From NCBI GenBank assembly GCA_049340005.1, contig JBMPIY010000001.1: a stretch of DNA of 64,000 nt. The stretch is one strand, 5' to 3'. Below, in pieces: positions 46,729-56,713 of this stretch (its first letter is position 1; every line of letters starts with the position of its first letter). The DNA comes from CAXBDP01 sp963974465 (GTDB taxonomy: Bacteria > Bacteroidota > Bacteroidia > Cytophagales > Cyclobacteriaceae). The translations under genes were made by a program, and so were the position numbers. A model generated the notes under the pieces. That model searched no databases, was not told the DNA's origin, and saw only the letters and a program-made list of their open reading frames with translations.

Positions 46729-47979
46729 ATGAAAATTTTGCTCATGTCAATTGGTACTCGTGGTGATGTTGAACCATTTTTGGCTGTTGGAGAAATGCTT
46801 CATAAAAATGGGCATTCTGTTGACTTTGCTTTTCCTGCTCAGTTAGAGACTTTGGTTCCTACTAACTTTACATTTCACCCATTTACAGAGACTTTTCTTA
46901 ATTTACTAGAAAGTGAAGATGGCAAATTGGTAATTGGTGGAAAGGCAGGTTTCAAAAAATTCAGTGCATTACTTAGGCTTTACAAAGTCGGGATGGACGT
47001 GAATAAAACTTTGGTAAAGGAGCAATTTGAAATTGTGGAGCGCACAAATCCTGATCTGATTATTTACAGTGGTAAATGCAATTATCCTGTCATTTGGTCG
47101 ATGATGCAAAAAGGGAAAACGGTGTTGCTTAGTCCAGTACCTTATCTTATCCACAAATTTCCCGGCAAGCCACATCTTGGCTTTAAGACTTTGCCATTTG
47201 AATTCTTGCACTCCATAAGCTACTCCATTGCCAATTTCGCCATTACCAAAACCATCAAAAGTGCTCTGAAGCAAATTCCTGTTGATTTTAAGACAAATGA
47301 TAAAAGCATTTTAAATGCCTTGAAAAGAGAAAAACTAGCATTTACAATTTCTCCAAGCTTATTGAAACGACCTGTAGAATTACCCTCTAATGTTCAGATA
47401 TTGGGCTATCATGAGCGTGACAAGAAAATGGACTGGGAAATTGATGAGAAGCTAGAGAAGTTTTTGGAAGTAAACAAAAAGGTTTTGCTTCTCACATTTG
47501 GGAGCATGACAAATCCTTATTCGCTCTCAAATTCCAAACTTATTTATGAAGTATTAGATGAATTGGGAATAGCTGTGATTGTAAATAAAGCAGCGGGAGG
47601 TTTGGTTGAGTTGGATGACTACAAGGACAATCCGCTTTTCTATTTCACTTCGCAAATTCCATACGATTGGGTTTTGCCTAAAGTATTTGCTGCTATCCAT
47701 CATGGAGGTTCCGGCACCACACACAGCACTTTAAAATATGGTTGCGCCACCTTAATTTTACCTCATATCATTGATCAATTTGGTTGGAGTAGTCTGGTCT
47801 CTGACCTTGGAGCGGGTCCAAAAGGATTAGCTATAAACAGGCTGGCAAAAAGAAAATTGAAACCATTAATTGAGGAATTGATGAATAACGCAAACTATAA
47901 AAATAGAGCAATTGAAATTGGCAAATCAATGGCAAAGGAAAATTTAGAAAAAGAACTTTATGAATTTATAATCAACTGA
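46729..47979 (+). CDS. UDP-glycosyltransferase-like (GT1/MGT family) protein
   Basis: 416 residues with a GT-B fold. The N-terminal half starts ILLMSIGTRGDVEPFLAVGE, as in GT28/sterol-glucosyltransferase relatives. The C-terminal donor site reads LLLTFGSMTNPY, then PKVFAAIHHGGSGTTHSTLK (near 322) and LPHIIDQFGWSSLV. It probably moves a sugar from a UDP-sugar to a lipid or small molecule; the acceptor is unknown. An octamer at 47593-47600 encodes AAGG. No linked sugar genes are nearby. Confidence 0.85.
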   Translation: MKILLMSIGTRGDVEPFLAVGEMLHKNGHSVDFAFPAQLETLVPTNFTFHPFTETFLNLLESEDGKLVIGGKAGFKKFSALLRLYKVGMDVNKTLVKEQFEIVERTNPDLIIYSGKCNYPVIWSMMQKGKTVLLSPVPYLIHKFPGKPHLGFKTLPFEFLHSISYSIANFAITKTIKSALKQIPVDFKTNDKSILNALKREKLAFTISPSLLKRPVELPSNVQILGYHERDKKMDWEIDEKLEKFLEVNKKVLLLTFGSMTNPYSLSNSKLIYEVLDELGIAVIVNKAAGGLVELDDYKDNPLFYFTSQIPYDWVLPKVFAAIHHGGSGTTHSTLKYGCATLILPHIIDQFGWSSLVSDLGAGPKGLAINRLAKRKLKPLIEELMNNANYKNRAIEIGKSMAKENLEKELYEFIIN

Positions 47980-48046
47980 TATTAAGATAAATGAAAATTA
48001 CGCATTGGAGCATAATTAATCAAATCCAACCAAAATACTCTTAATT

Positions 48047-48538
48047 ATGAAAACCATACTACTCGCAATTTTATTAACCGGCTTTATCAGCTTATCGTGC
48101 CAAGAGAACAATACTCAAGTTGAAGCTATAAATGAAACTGAAGTTTCCACAAATGGCTATGATTCATTATTAGCACAAAAGCTTGGAGCTGATGATTATG
48201 GGATGAAAAGCTATGTTTTTGCCATGCTAAAGTCCGGTCCAAACAGATCTCAAGACAGTACCGAAGCTGCTCAAATCCAAGCAGGCCACATGGCTAATAT
48301 CAACCGACTAGCAGAAGAAGGTAAATTAGTAATGGCGGGTCCATTCCTTGATGGAGGTGAATATAGAGGCATCTTTATTTTTGATGTTGCCACGCTAGAA
48401 GAAGCAGAGGAATTGATCAAAACAGATCCTGCGGTGCAAAGTGGAAGGCTTGTAATGGAGCTACACAAATGGTATGCATCTGCAGCGATTGGTGAACTAA
48501 ATGAGCTTCATAACAAAATTCAAAAGGTTAGTTTCTAG
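48047..48538 (+). CDS. YCII-like domain lipoprotein
   Basis: 163 residues with a lipoprotein signal (LLAILLTGFISLSC, Cys about 18). The C-terminal two thirds match the YCII ferredoxin-like fold: SYVFAMLKSGPNRS, MANINRLAEEGKLVMAGPFL then DGGEYRGIFIFDVATLEEAE and VMELHKWY. YCII-like proteins form dimers, and some are hydrolases. Function here is unknown. Confidence 0.85.
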   Translation: MKTILLAILLTGFISLSCQENNTQVEAINETEVSTNGYDSLLAQKLGADDYGMKSYVFAMLKSGPNRSQDSTEAAQIQAGHMANINRLAEEGKLVMAGPFLDGGEYRGIFIFDVATLEEAEELIKTDPAVQSGRLVMELHKWYASAAIGELNELHNKIQKVSF

Positions 48539-48556
48539 AATCTCACTAACCTTTTG
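48521..48556. terminator. Bidirectional terminator between YCII lipoprotein and SDR genes
   Basis: CAAAAGGTTAGT and its 12-base complement with a 12-base loop. The loop contains the stop codon of the plus-strand gene, so the terminator overlaps the coding end. Confidence 0.75.
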
Positions 48557-48584
48557 AATGAATATTTATCTATTTACTGGATTA

Positions 48585-49337
48585 TTATTGTCCAGCCAAA
48601 AATCCACCATCCACAGGATAGTACGCTCCGGTAGAGAAGGAAGACTTATCAGAACTTAGCCATAAGACCATTTCGGCAACTTCTTCTGGCTCACCCAATC
48701 TGCCAAGAGCATGGCGTTCAGCTAAACTCTGTCGTACATTGTCTGGAATGATTGAAAGTAAAGGCGTATCAATAAATGCCGGCCCAACAGAATTTATTCG
48801 AATATTCTGATCGGCATATTCTAAAGCAGCTGACTTAGTAAGGCCAACTACACCGTGTTTTGCTGCTACATAAGCTGGTGATAATTTAGTGCCTCTTGCT
48901 CCATAAATGGATGCAATATTCACAATTTTACCCCCACCTGTTTTCAGCATTGCCGGGATTTGACAACGCATTCCATAAAATACTCCAGAAAGATTTATGG
49001 CGATTACTTTATCCCAACCTTCTATTGGATATTCTCCAGTCATTGCAAGCGGTCCACCAATTCCTGCATTGTTACAAGCAATATCGAGGCGACCATAATC
49101 CAAAACAATTTCATCAACTAATCGATCATTGTCATGGATACTTGCTGAATCAGCCATAATAAATTTAGCGTTACCCATATTTTCTTTTATCAATGAAACA
49201 GTTTCATTTCCACCTTCTTCATCAATATCCGAAACGATAACGGTTGCTCCTTCTGATGCATATTTAATAGCGACAGCTCTACCAATTCCAGAACCTGCAC
49301 CCGTTACTAATGCGATTTTATTTTTTAGATCGTTCAT
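48585..49337 (-). CDS. Short-chain dehydrogenase/reductase
   Basis: 250 residues, classic SDR length. The NAD(P) loop is TGAGSGIG near residue 14. The NAG motif is in CNNAGIGG, the catalytic Ser is in IVNIASIYG and the Tyr and Lys in YVAAKHGVVG. The C-terminus PVDGGFLAGQ is typical. An aspartate after beta-2 (VSDIDEEGG) favours NAD over NADP. Substrate unknown. Single gene. Confidence 0.93.
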   Translation of the reverse strand: MNDLKNKIALVTGAGSGIGRAVAIKYASEGATVIVSDIDEEGGNETVSLIKENMGNAKFIMADSASIHDNDRLVDEIVLDYGRLDIACNNAGIGGPLAMTGEYPIEGWDKVIAINLSGVFYGMRCQIPAMLKTGGGKIVNIASIYGARGTKLSPAYVAAKHGVVGLTKSAALEYADQNIRINSVGPAFIDTPLLSIIPDNVRQSLAERHALGRLGEPEEVAEMVLWLSSDKSSFSTGAYYPVDGGFLAGQ

Positions 49338-49479
49338 GATTGTATATTTATGTTGTATATAATTGTACGAATTTTAATGAATTTCAATCGTTGATTCAAG
49401 GGTTTCTTTATCAAAAAAAACATATCAAAATTAGACTTGATTTCTTATTGAAAAATGAAAACAAAAATTCTTTAAATAC

Positions 49480-50532
49480 TTGAATTTGAGATTTTTAATT
49501 CAATTCATATTTCTCCTTAGTAGCATAATTATTTATGCCTTTGTATTCGTGCCTCCAGATGTATTTGCTTTAGCAGCTATTATTTGTTTGGCTATTCCAT
49601 TTTTACTAATAATCCACATTATTTGGATTGTACTTGGTATAAGCAAAGGAATTAAAAGCATTTGGGGTAATTTAATAAGTCTATTGATTGGTATCCCATT
49701 TCTCGTTTCAAGTTTTGGTTTATCAGTCCCCTCCAAGCACGAAGGTCAAATTCACATATTAAGCTATAATCTATACGGCTATAGAGTTAAGTATAATTTA
49801 CAATTGATGTCCGAGCGGCAAGCATTTTTGCAATGGACCATTGATCATGAAGCTCCAATTAAGGTGTTTCAGGAGTTCTATACTCACAGTGGTCACCCAA
49901 ATATGGATTCTTACAAAAAGCTTATCGCAGCTGGATACAATGGTTATTTCGAACCACTAACTATCAATAATCGAAATCACGATATTGGATTGGCAATTTT
50001 CAGTAAATACCCCATCATAAATACAGGCAAATTACTCGACAACTCACCTAGCCTCAACAATATCATTTTTGCTGATTTGGTGATTGAAACAGACACCATT
50101 CGGATCTACAATTCGCATTTTCAATCTATGGGCATCGATCCCGCTCATGTGATGGAAACAGAGGAATTGAAAAACCGATACAGCCTACTAAAACAACAAT
50201 TGGAGAATGGTGCTGTAACACGGGCCTCGCAAGTTAAGATAGCTTTGGAGCATGCCAAAGACAGTCCCTATCCCATCATTTTCGCGGGTGATTTTAATGA
50301 CACTCCATATAGCTTTAGCTACAGATCTTTCAGGTCAGAATATGAAAATGCTTTCGAAGAAAAGGGTAACGGTTTTGGTTTTAGTATGAACAGTAAATTG
50401 TTCTTTTTGCGGATCGACAATATATTCATAAGCGACGAATTCACTACACAGAGTTTTGAAACAAAGCGGGAGGTGAAATATTCAGATCACTTCCCTATTG
50501 AAGCATCTTTTCGTTTACGCTCCAATCGATAG
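49480..50532 (+). CDS. Membrane-anchored endonuclease/exonuclease/phosphatase family protein
   Basis: 350 residues from a TTG start (no ATG nearby). Two to three membrane segments lie at about 4-75 (LIQFIFLLSSIIIYAFVF, ALAAIICLAIPFLLIIHIIW, and LISLLIGIPFLVSSF). The EEP domain follows with LSYNLYG, FQEFYT (metal-binding Glu), YNSHFQS, IIFAGDFNDTPYS and YSDHFPIEASF. It probably cleaves phosphodiester bonds on the outer side of the inner membrane. The 3' end overlaps the MMPL gene by 46 bp. An octamer at 50466-50473 encodes KREVK. Confidence 0.85.
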   Translation: MNLRFLIQFIFLLSSIIIYAFVFVPPDVFALAAIICLAIPFLLIIHIIWIVLGISKGIKSIWGNLISLLIGIPFLVSSFGLSVPSKHEGQIHILSYNLYGYRVKYNLQLMSERQAFLQWTIDHEAPIKVFQEFYTHSGHPNMDSYKKLIAAGYNGYFEPLTINNRNHDIGLAIFSKYPIINTGKLLDNSPSLNNIIFADLVIETDTIRIYNSHFQSMGIDPAHVMETEELKNRYSLLKQQLENGAVTRASQVKIALEHAKDSPYPIIFAGDFNDTPYSFSYRSFRSEYENAFEEKGNGFGFSMNSKLFFLRIDNIFISDEFTTQSFETKREVKYSDHFPIEASFRLRSNR

Positions 50533-52766
50533 CGAAGTGATGAAATTAGGGCAGGAAGCAAAGTCAAATCCAAAATCAATGCGATACAAAGGGTGATAAA
50601 AATTAACAAACCTATATAATGTACTCCTGAAAATGAGGAGAAAATCAAGGCGAAAAATCCACCTGCCAAAATCAAAGTGGTAAGTGTAATAGCCTTGCCA
50701 CCAGACAAAAAGCTTCTACGCAAAGCAATGAAATAGGAATGGCCTTTTTTGAGCTCCAGATTTAGTTTGGACAAGAAATGAATGCTATCATCCACCACAA
50801 TCCCAAATGCTATGGTGAAAATGATAGCGGTCGACAATTTCAGATTTATACCCAGGAAACCCATAATTCCGGCAATCATTAGGATGGGCAAAATATTCGG
50901 AATAATAGCCAAGAAAGTCATACGCCACGATCGGAAAAGCAAGCCAGTGATCAATGCAATTGCGACCAAAGCAATTCCTAATCCTTGCAGTGTGCTTTTG
51001 GCTATCAATTCATTGTTGATATCTATCAGGTAAGAGGTCCCTGTAATCTTGAAACTTGCTATTGCTGGATTTGTATTACTTTCCAGAAATTCATTCAAAG
51101 CATATACTTTCTCAAGAGCCAGTTCACTTCCAATATCTCCCATCCTCCCGCTTATTCTAGCTGTTTTTTCACTTTCATCGACCAATGGAATCTCATTCAT
51201 TTGAGATTGGAATCTTTTCAAGTTTCTGCTTAAATTTCTCCATTCTAACTCATTGCTAGGCAATCGATAATTTTCATTTACACCACCATTATTGGCTTTA
51301 TTAATACTCTTTGCTAACTGTACAGGTGACAGTATCGCATCAATACCAAATTCATTTCGAAGGTAATCTTCAACCCTTTCAATTTCCTGCAAAACCTCAT
51401 TATCAAAAATTTGATCCTGATTCTCAGGTAAGCTCACACTCATTTCAAATGGTTTGGAGCCGCCAAATTCTGTATCAAAATAGATAAAATCTTGCTTAAG
51501 GTCAGATTCCAACGGAATATCATCGATTAGATAGGTGCTGATTTTCAATTGATAAAGACCTACTATGGAAAGGGTCGCTAAAAGTGTTGAAATAAGAAAA
51601 ATCCTTTTTGGGTAGCGAGCCGTGATCAGGAATATATAATTCAATAATCCACGCCATTGAAAGTGGGCACTAGTCTTAGCAACTTTTGGAATTGGAATTA
51701 AATAGAGAATGGCAGGCAAAAGTGTAAATGCCAATAGAAAGGCCAATAAAACACCAAAAGCCGTGTATAATCCCAACTCCTTAATTGGGGCAATACTAGA
51801 AGTTGCCAAACTTGCAAATCCAATGGCAGTGGTAATAGAAGTGAGCAAAGTCGCTCGACCAACTTCCAGATAAGAAGTTTTAAGCGCATACCATTTTGCA
51901 CTTCCTTTTCGTAACTCCTCCAAATATCGAGTGAGAATATGCACCACATCGGACATGCCAATCACAAACATAATATTGGGCATTATGATAGATAGAATAT
52001 CTAGGGGCTTGCCCATAAAAGCCATACTTGCAACTAACCATAGAACCGCCAAACCTACCACGAGCAAAGGCACCAAAACCAACCATGCGGATCGATAACT
52101 AAGCCATAGAAATACAATCACAATCAGACCGGAAATGGAAAGATAAAAACCAATCTCATTCTGCATTTCACTTACAAAAACTCCTTGTGCTCTAGCTTTG
52201 CCTGCAACATGGTATCCTGCAAAACTAATATCTTCAATCGCTTGATTAACTTCGGCTGTGAGCTTATCTCCATCTTCTTTGGAAATTTGCTGTGTGTGAC
52301 GAAGCATAATCGCCAACGCATTTCTGTCATTTGAGATAAAATAGCTGGGCAATCCCTCATTTTCTAAAAGCCTTATACTATCCTTCGCTAGTTTTTCTTT
52401 GTCTTCCCAATCAAAAATTGGTACTGAAATAACACCCATTGGTCCAATAATTGGCTCACTAAAGGATGTTAAACTCAATACTTCTTCTACATTTTCTAAG
52501 CTGCTAAGGAGTTCTGAAAGAGAATCAACTTTACTTAAATACTCAGCATTAAAAATACCCTGATCAGATTTCAGAGCTATTAAGAGATAATCATTATCAT
52601 TTTCAAACTTTTGTCTAAAATCAAGATAATACTCCAAGGCTGGATGATCTTGCGGAAAGAAATTTTCAAAGTCATAATCAAATTTCAACTTGGGCAATTG
52701 AATCACAGCCAGTATGGAAATGGCAATGATACTGACTATGACAAGGATGGAGAGATTTCGGATCAT
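50487..52766 (-). CDS. MMPL/RND-superfamily transporter
   Basis: 759 residues with about twelve membrane segments in two halves, separated by periplasmic loops. The sterol-sensing-like core of the second half is FGIVVDDSIHFLSKLNLELK. The first half has MFVIGMSDVVHILTRYLEEL. It is shorter than the AcrB type and fits the HAE2/MMPL type, often linked to lipid or hopanoid export. Its 3' end overlaps the EEP gene on the opposite strand by 46 bp. The octamer at 51144-51151 encodes SGRMG. Confidence 0.88.
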   Translation of the reverse strand: MIRNLSILVIVSIIAISILAVIQLPKLKFDYDFENFFPQDHPALEYYLDFRQKFENDNDYLLIALKSDQGIFNAEYLSKVDSLSELLSSLENVEEVLSLTSFSEPIIGPMGVISVPIFDWEDKEKLAKDSIRLLENEGLPSYFISNDRNALAIMLRHTQQISKEDGDKLTAEVNQAIEDISFAGYHVAGKARAQGVFVSEMQNEIGFYLSISGLIVIVFLWLSYRSAWLVLVPLLVVGLAVLWLVASMAFMGKPLDILSIIMPNIMFVIGMSDVVHILTRYLEELRKGSAKWYALKTSYLEVGRATLLTSITTAIGFASLATSSIAPIKELGLYTAFGVLLAFLLAFTLLPAILYLIPIPKVAKTSAHFQWRGLLNYIFLITARYPKRIFLISTLLATLSIVGLYQLKISTYLIDDIPLESDLKQDFIYFDTEFGGSKPFEMSVSLPENQDQIFDNEVLQEIERVEDYLRNEFGIDAILSPVQLAKSINKANNGGVNENYRLPSNELEWRNLSRNLKRFQSQMNEIPLVDESEKTARISGRMGDIGSELALEKVYALNEFLESNTNPAIASFKITGTSYLIDINNELIAKSTLQGLGIALVAIALITGLLFRSWRMTFLAIIPNILPILMIAGIMGFLGINLKLSTAIIFTIAFGIVVDDSIHFLSKLNLELKKGHSYFIALRRSFLSGGKAITLTTLILAGGFFALIFSSFSGVHYIGLLIFITLCIALILDLTLLPALISSLRYRLERKRKDASIGK

Positions 52767-52887
52767 TTGCTTTAAATGAACTTCATATTGGTGCCAAAGT
52801 TCGAAAGCACGAAATTCAGCTTTTTTTCAGCAAGATTTTTTAAAAAGCTAGATAATTATCGAACTTCGACAAAAAAGCAAAATAGCT

Positions 52888-53682
52888 ATGCAGCAATATC
52901 ACGACTTAATGCGAAGGATTTTGGAGGAAGGTGTAAGCAAGTCAGACCGCACAGGCACGGGTACTATCAGTGTATTTGGACATCAGATGCGATTCGATTT
53001 GGCGAAAGGTTTTCCTTTGCTTACAACTAAAAAAGTCCACACGCGATCTATTATTCATGAACTGCTGTGGTTTCTTAAAGGCGATACTAACATTGCTTAC
53101 CTCAAAGAAAATGGCGTAAGTATATGGGATGAATGGGCAAATGAAAAAGGAGACCTAGGCCCAATTTATGGCTATCAATGGCGCAGTTGGCCAACTCCCG
53201 ATGGGCAACATATTGATCAGATTTCTCAGGTTATTGATCAATTGAAAAACAATCCTGACTCGCGTAGAATCATAGTGAGTGCTTGGAATGTCTCTGAAAT
53301 ATCAAAAATGGCTTTACCGCCTTGTCATGCATTTTTTCAGTTTTATGTAGCCAATGGCAAACTTTCTTGCTTGCTTTATCAGCGAAGTGCGGATGTGTTT
53401 TTGGGGGTTCCTTTTAATATTGCCTCCTATGCCCTACTCACCATGATGGTAGCTCAAGTTTGCGATTTAGAGCCTGGTGAATTTATTCATACGCTAGGTG
53501 ATGCGCATTTGTATTCCAATCATCTGGAACAGGCAGATTTGCAATTGAGTAGGGATTTTAGACCATTGCCAAGCTTAAAGCTTAATCCTGAAGTAAAGAA
53601 TATTTTCGATTTCAAATTTGAGGATATTTCTATCGAAAATTACGATCCACACCCTCACATTAAAGCTGCTGTTGCTGTTTGA
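52888..53682 (+). CDS. thyA: Thymidylate synthase
   Basis: 264 residues, exactly the bacterial ThyA length. It methylates dUMP to dTMP using methylene-tetrahydrofolate. The catalytic cysteine is in LPPCHAFFQFYV. The dUMP site reads RRIIVSAWN and RSADVFLGVPFNIASYALL, and the C-terminus PHIKAAVAV is conserved. It is divergent from the MMPL gene. Its stop lies 1 bp before the converging aminotransferase gene. Confidence 0.97.
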   Translation: MQQYHDLMRRILEEGVSKSDRTGTGTISVFGHQMRFDLAKGFPLLTTKKVHTRSIIHELLWFLKGDTNIAYLKENGVSIWDEWANEKGDLGPIYGYQWRSWPTPDGQHIDQISQVIDQLKNNPDSRRIIVSAWNVSEISKMALPPCHAFFQFYVANGKLSCLLYQRSADVFLGVPFNIASYALLTMMVAQVCDLEPGEFIHTLGDAHLYSNHLEQADLQLSRDFRPLPSLKLNPEVKNIFDFKFEDISIENYDPHPHIKAAVAV

Positions 53683-53683
53683 T

Positions 53684-54511
53684 TTAAGGAACCAACAAAG
53701 CAGCCAAAAAAGCGGGAGGATTTGAATTTGCAGGAGTCATGTATTCCTTTCCGTCCAAGGCAGCTATAAAGTGGATTCCAGTTGCATTGCTTGTGAATAA
53801 GTAATCCGCATTTGAAAGCTCAGTTATTTGTGCTTTCACTTCTATTACATGCTTGTCAATTTTCAGCATTTCATCAATGATCCATCTTCTACGAACACCA
53901 TTTATACAACCCGTTTCCAAACTTGGTGTAAACAATTGATTATCCTTAATCCAGAATATATTTGAAGAAGAGGCTTCAGAGATATTCCCATTTGTATCCG
54001 TGATCAGTATTTCATTTAATTCTCGCTTTCTCATTTCCAGCCCAGCCTTCACATAAGTTAATGCACTTCCAGTTTTACAGAATGAAAAAGACTGAAAGAC
54101 TGTATGGACTGAATTTGCTATTCCGACTTTGGCTTTAATCCCATAAGAACTCCATTTCATAGGAATGACCATCATTATGTAATCACAGCTATTTTGAGTT
54201 GGCGTGTAATACCCTCCCGCTTTTCTTACCACTTGCAAGCGAATTCGAAAATCACCATCTATCCTATTGAGTAAAATTAATTGAGTTATTTCTTCCTGTA
54301 GATTTTTTTCTGATATTGACTCATTCGCATCCATTTCTAGAATTTCCATTCCTTTTTTCAATCTATCTACATGGTATCGCAACCTCATTGCCTGTCCTTG
54401 ATAGCAAAAAATAGTCTCGAATAAACTATCTCCATACATATAGGCACGGTTGCTCCAAAAGAATCCTAGATTACTCTCTTCTACTGTTCGGGAATTATAA
54501 ATTACTTTCAT
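53684..54511 (-). CDS. Class IV aminotransferase-family enzyme
   Basis: 275 residues from the ATG at 54509-54511. The frame stays open further upstream but would run over the sdaAB start, so the shorter form is chosen. The family pattern is present: GDSLFETIFCY near residue 27, RYHVDRLKKGMEIL, ALTYVKAGLEM for the PLP lysine, ISEASSSNIFWI and TPSLETGCINGVRRRWIIDE. It could be a branched-chain aminotransferase-like enzyme or an aminodeoxychorismate lyase (PabC-like). Sequence alone does not decide. Two octamers (53712 and 54213) lie inside. Confidence 0.85.
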   Translation of the reverse strand: MKVIYNSRTVEESNLGFFWSNRAYMYGDSLFETIFCYQGQAMRLRYHVDRLKKGMEILEMDANESISEKNLQEEITQLILLNRIDGDFRIRLQVVRKAGGYYTPTQNSCDYIMMVIPMKWSSYGIKAKVGIANSVHTVFQSFSFCKTGSALTYVKAGLEMRKRELNEILITDTNGNISEASSSNIFWIKDNQLFTPSLETGCINGVRRRWIIDEMLKIDKHVIEVKAQITELSNADYLFTSNATGIHFIAALDGKEYMTPANSNPPAFLAALLVP

Positions 54512-54590
54512 TGGCTTAATTGACCACTTAATAACTTTAGATAATAGCCTGCAAATTGATTTTCTACCTTTAAGCTGAAATTTAAGGAAA

Positions 54591-55268
54591 ATGTCTGAAC
54601 GAAGTGGAATATTCGACATGATTGGACCAATAATGATTGGGCCAAGCAGCTCCCACACAGCCGGTGTGGTGAGGATCGGTCGTGTAGCCCGTAAAATACT
54701 CGGAGGACAGCCCAGTAAAGCTAGTATCACTTTCTACAATTCATTCGCAAGAACTTATGAAGGACATGGTAGCGATAGAGCAATAATTGCTGGCTTACTA
54801 GATTTCAAAACAGATGATGAAAGAATAAAAAATAGTTTGAGTTTAGCTCCAGAAGCTGGACTTGAATATTCTTTTAAGTCGGTGGGTAGTGCATCTACCC
54901 TACATCCAAATACAGTGAAAGTTATCATTGAACGAGAAGGAAGAACTGTTGAGGTAGTAGGAGAAAGTTTAGGTGGCGGTGTAATCCGCATTGTGGAGAT
55001 TGATGGCTTTGAGTCAAATTTTTCTGCAAGTATGCACACCATGATTATAAAAGCAGAAGACAAAGCGGGTAGCATTGCTTTTATTACGGATATCATCGCG
55101 CATGACGATTGTAATATCGCCACTATGACGGTATCCAGAAAAGGTAAGTTTGGAATTGCTTGCCAAATGCTAGAAATGGACTCAGGAATCAAGCAGATTA
55201 CCCTTGAGTATTTGAGACAACTATCTTGGGTTCAAGAAGTGATTTATATACCAGATATTGATTTATAA
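54591..55268 (+). CDS. sdaAB: L-serine dehydratase, beta subunit
   Basis: 225 residues. The SDH beta domain starts SGIFDMIGPIMIGPSSSHTA, the conserved opening. GHGSDRAIIAGLLDF and SLGGGVIRIVEIDG follow, and an ACT domain closes the chain (MHTMIIKAEDKAGSIAFITD). With an alpha subunit (not in this window) it deaminates L-serine to pyruvate through a 4Fe-4S cluster. The stop is 1 bp before the ATG of the TolC-type gene, so they form one operon. Confidence 0.92.
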   Translation: MSERSGIFDMIGPIMIGPSSSHTAGVVRIGRVARKILGGQPSKASITFYNSFARTYEGHGSDRAIIAGLLDFKTDDERIKNSLSLAPEAGLEYSFKSVGSASTLHPNTVKVIIEREGRTVEVVGESLGGGVIRIVEIDGFESNFSASMHTMIIKAEDKAGSIAFITDIIAHDDCNIATMTVSRKGKFGIACQMLEMDSGIKQITLEYLRQLSWVQEVIYIPDIDL

Positions 55269-55269
55269 A

Positions 55270-56712
55270 ATGTTAAAACGAATTTTAAGTGTTGCATTAA
55301 TACTTTTGAGCTATTCGGCTTATTCACAGACGAGTACAAAGGTATGGACATTGGCAGAAGCGGTAGAATATGCCAAAGAACAGAATTTGCAAATCCAAAA
55401 TGCGCAACTGAATGTAGAGTCTGCGCAGATTGGTTTTTCGCAGGCAAAATCCAATTTATTGCCTAACCTCAGCGCAAGTGGCGGAGGTGGGTATCGTTTT
55501 GGTCGTTCAATTGATCCTACCACAAATTTATTCGTGGATACACAGGTAGGGAATTTGAATTTAAACGCTAACGCAAGTGTTACGCTATTTCAGGGACGAC
55601 AGTTAGCAAATAACATTAAGCAATCACAATCAAGCTTACAAGCTAGCCAATATAATCTTCAAGATTCTGAATTCAACGTGGCTGTAAATGTGGCTTCCCA
55701 GTATTTAAATGTGTTGTTCGCAAAGGCACAACTTCAGAATGCGGAATTACAAGTGAGTATCACAGGTGAACAATTAGCGCGTACTAAGAGACTAGTAGCT
55801 GCTGGTGCTGCACCACTTGCCAATCAATTAGATATTGAAGCCCAGTTTGCTTCTGATGAATTGGCTGTGGTGACTGCTGAGAATCAAGTAGCAATTTCTA
55901 CTCTGGCTTTAAAGCAAAGTTTATTACTACCGGTAGGTGAACCATTCGAGATAGAAGAGCCAGATATTGATATTGAGGCACTTCAATTTAGCTTGGCTGA
56001 TCCTGAAGTTGTATATAATATTTCTAGCGCAACGCAACCTAGTATCAAAGCTGCTGAAATGAATTTGTTAGCTGCTGAATATGGTGTTAAATCTGCAAAA
56101 GGAGCACATTTACCTTCCATAAACCTTAGCTTTGGTGCCTTCTCTAATTACTCTGACATTCGTGATGAAATTTTTCGCCCTGACGGCACTTTTCAAACAG
56201 TTTCAACTCCAGTCGGCTATGTGGGCTCAACAGGTGAAACAGTGTTTAGAGACCAACAAGTGGCAGGTGGAGAAACTCAAACTTATACAATAGCAGGCCA
56301 ATTCAGAGATAACCTTTCACAGTCATTAAACTTGTCAATTAATATACCTATTTTCAATAGGTTTAGCATTAGAAACAATGTGTCTCGTGCTAAAATAGAA
56401 AAACAAAGAGCTGAGATACAGACAAACCAAGCAAAGCAAACTTTAAGGCAAACAATCGAAGCTGCATATACAGATGCTTTGGCCGCTTCTAAGAGCTATC
56501 AAGCAAATACAAGAAGGCTATCGTCATTAGAAGAAGCATTTAGAGCTGCTGAATCAAGGTTCAATCAGGGTGCAGCAAATGCTGTAGATTACCAAGTAGC
56601 TTCAAATAATTTGATTAGAGCTAGAATTGATCTCTTAAGAGCAAAATACGAATTGATATTCCGCACCAAGGTGCTTGATTTTTACATGGGAAAACCTTTA
56701 TCACTAAATTAA
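55270..56712 (+). CDS. TolC-family outer-membrane protein
   Basis: 480 residues from ATG 55270, a better start than the TTG 12 bp upstream, which would overlap sdaAB. Signal peptide: RILSVALILLSYSAYSQ. Two OEP halves are seen: WTLAEAVEYAKEQNLQIQNA and, later, NIPIFNRFSIRNNVSRAKIE. It is co-transcribed with the adaptor gene 1 bp downstream and forms the outer-membrane end of an export system. Confidence 0.92.
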   Translation: MLKRILSVALILLSYSAYSQTSTKVWTLAEAVEYAKEQNLQIQNAQLNVESAQIGFSQAKSNLLPNLSASGGGGYRFGRSIDPTTNLFVDTQVGNLNLNANASVTLFQGRQLANNIKQSQSSLQASQYNLQDSEFNVAVNVASQYLNVLFAKAQLQNAELQVSITGEQLARTKRLVAAGAAPLANQLDIEAQFASDELAVVTAENQVAISTLALKQSLLLPVGEPFEIEEPDIDIEALQFSLADPEVVYNISSATQPSIKAAEMNLLAAEYGVKSAKGAHLPSINLSFGAFSNYSDIRDEIFRPDGTFQTVSTPVGYVGSTGETVFRDQQVAGGETQTYTIAGQFRDNLSQSLNLSINIPIFNRFSIRNNVSRAKIEKQRAEIQTNQAKQTLRQTIEAAYTDALAASKSYQANTRRLSSLEEAFRAAESRFNQGAANAVDYQVASNNLIRARIDLLRAKYELIFRTKVLDFYMGKPLSLN

Positions 56713-56713
56713 A

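Noticed and set aside
54512..54730. Longer N-terminus for the class IV aminotransferase
   Set aside because: It would overlap the sdaAB start on the other strand, and its residues do not fit the family, which starts near MKVIYNSR.
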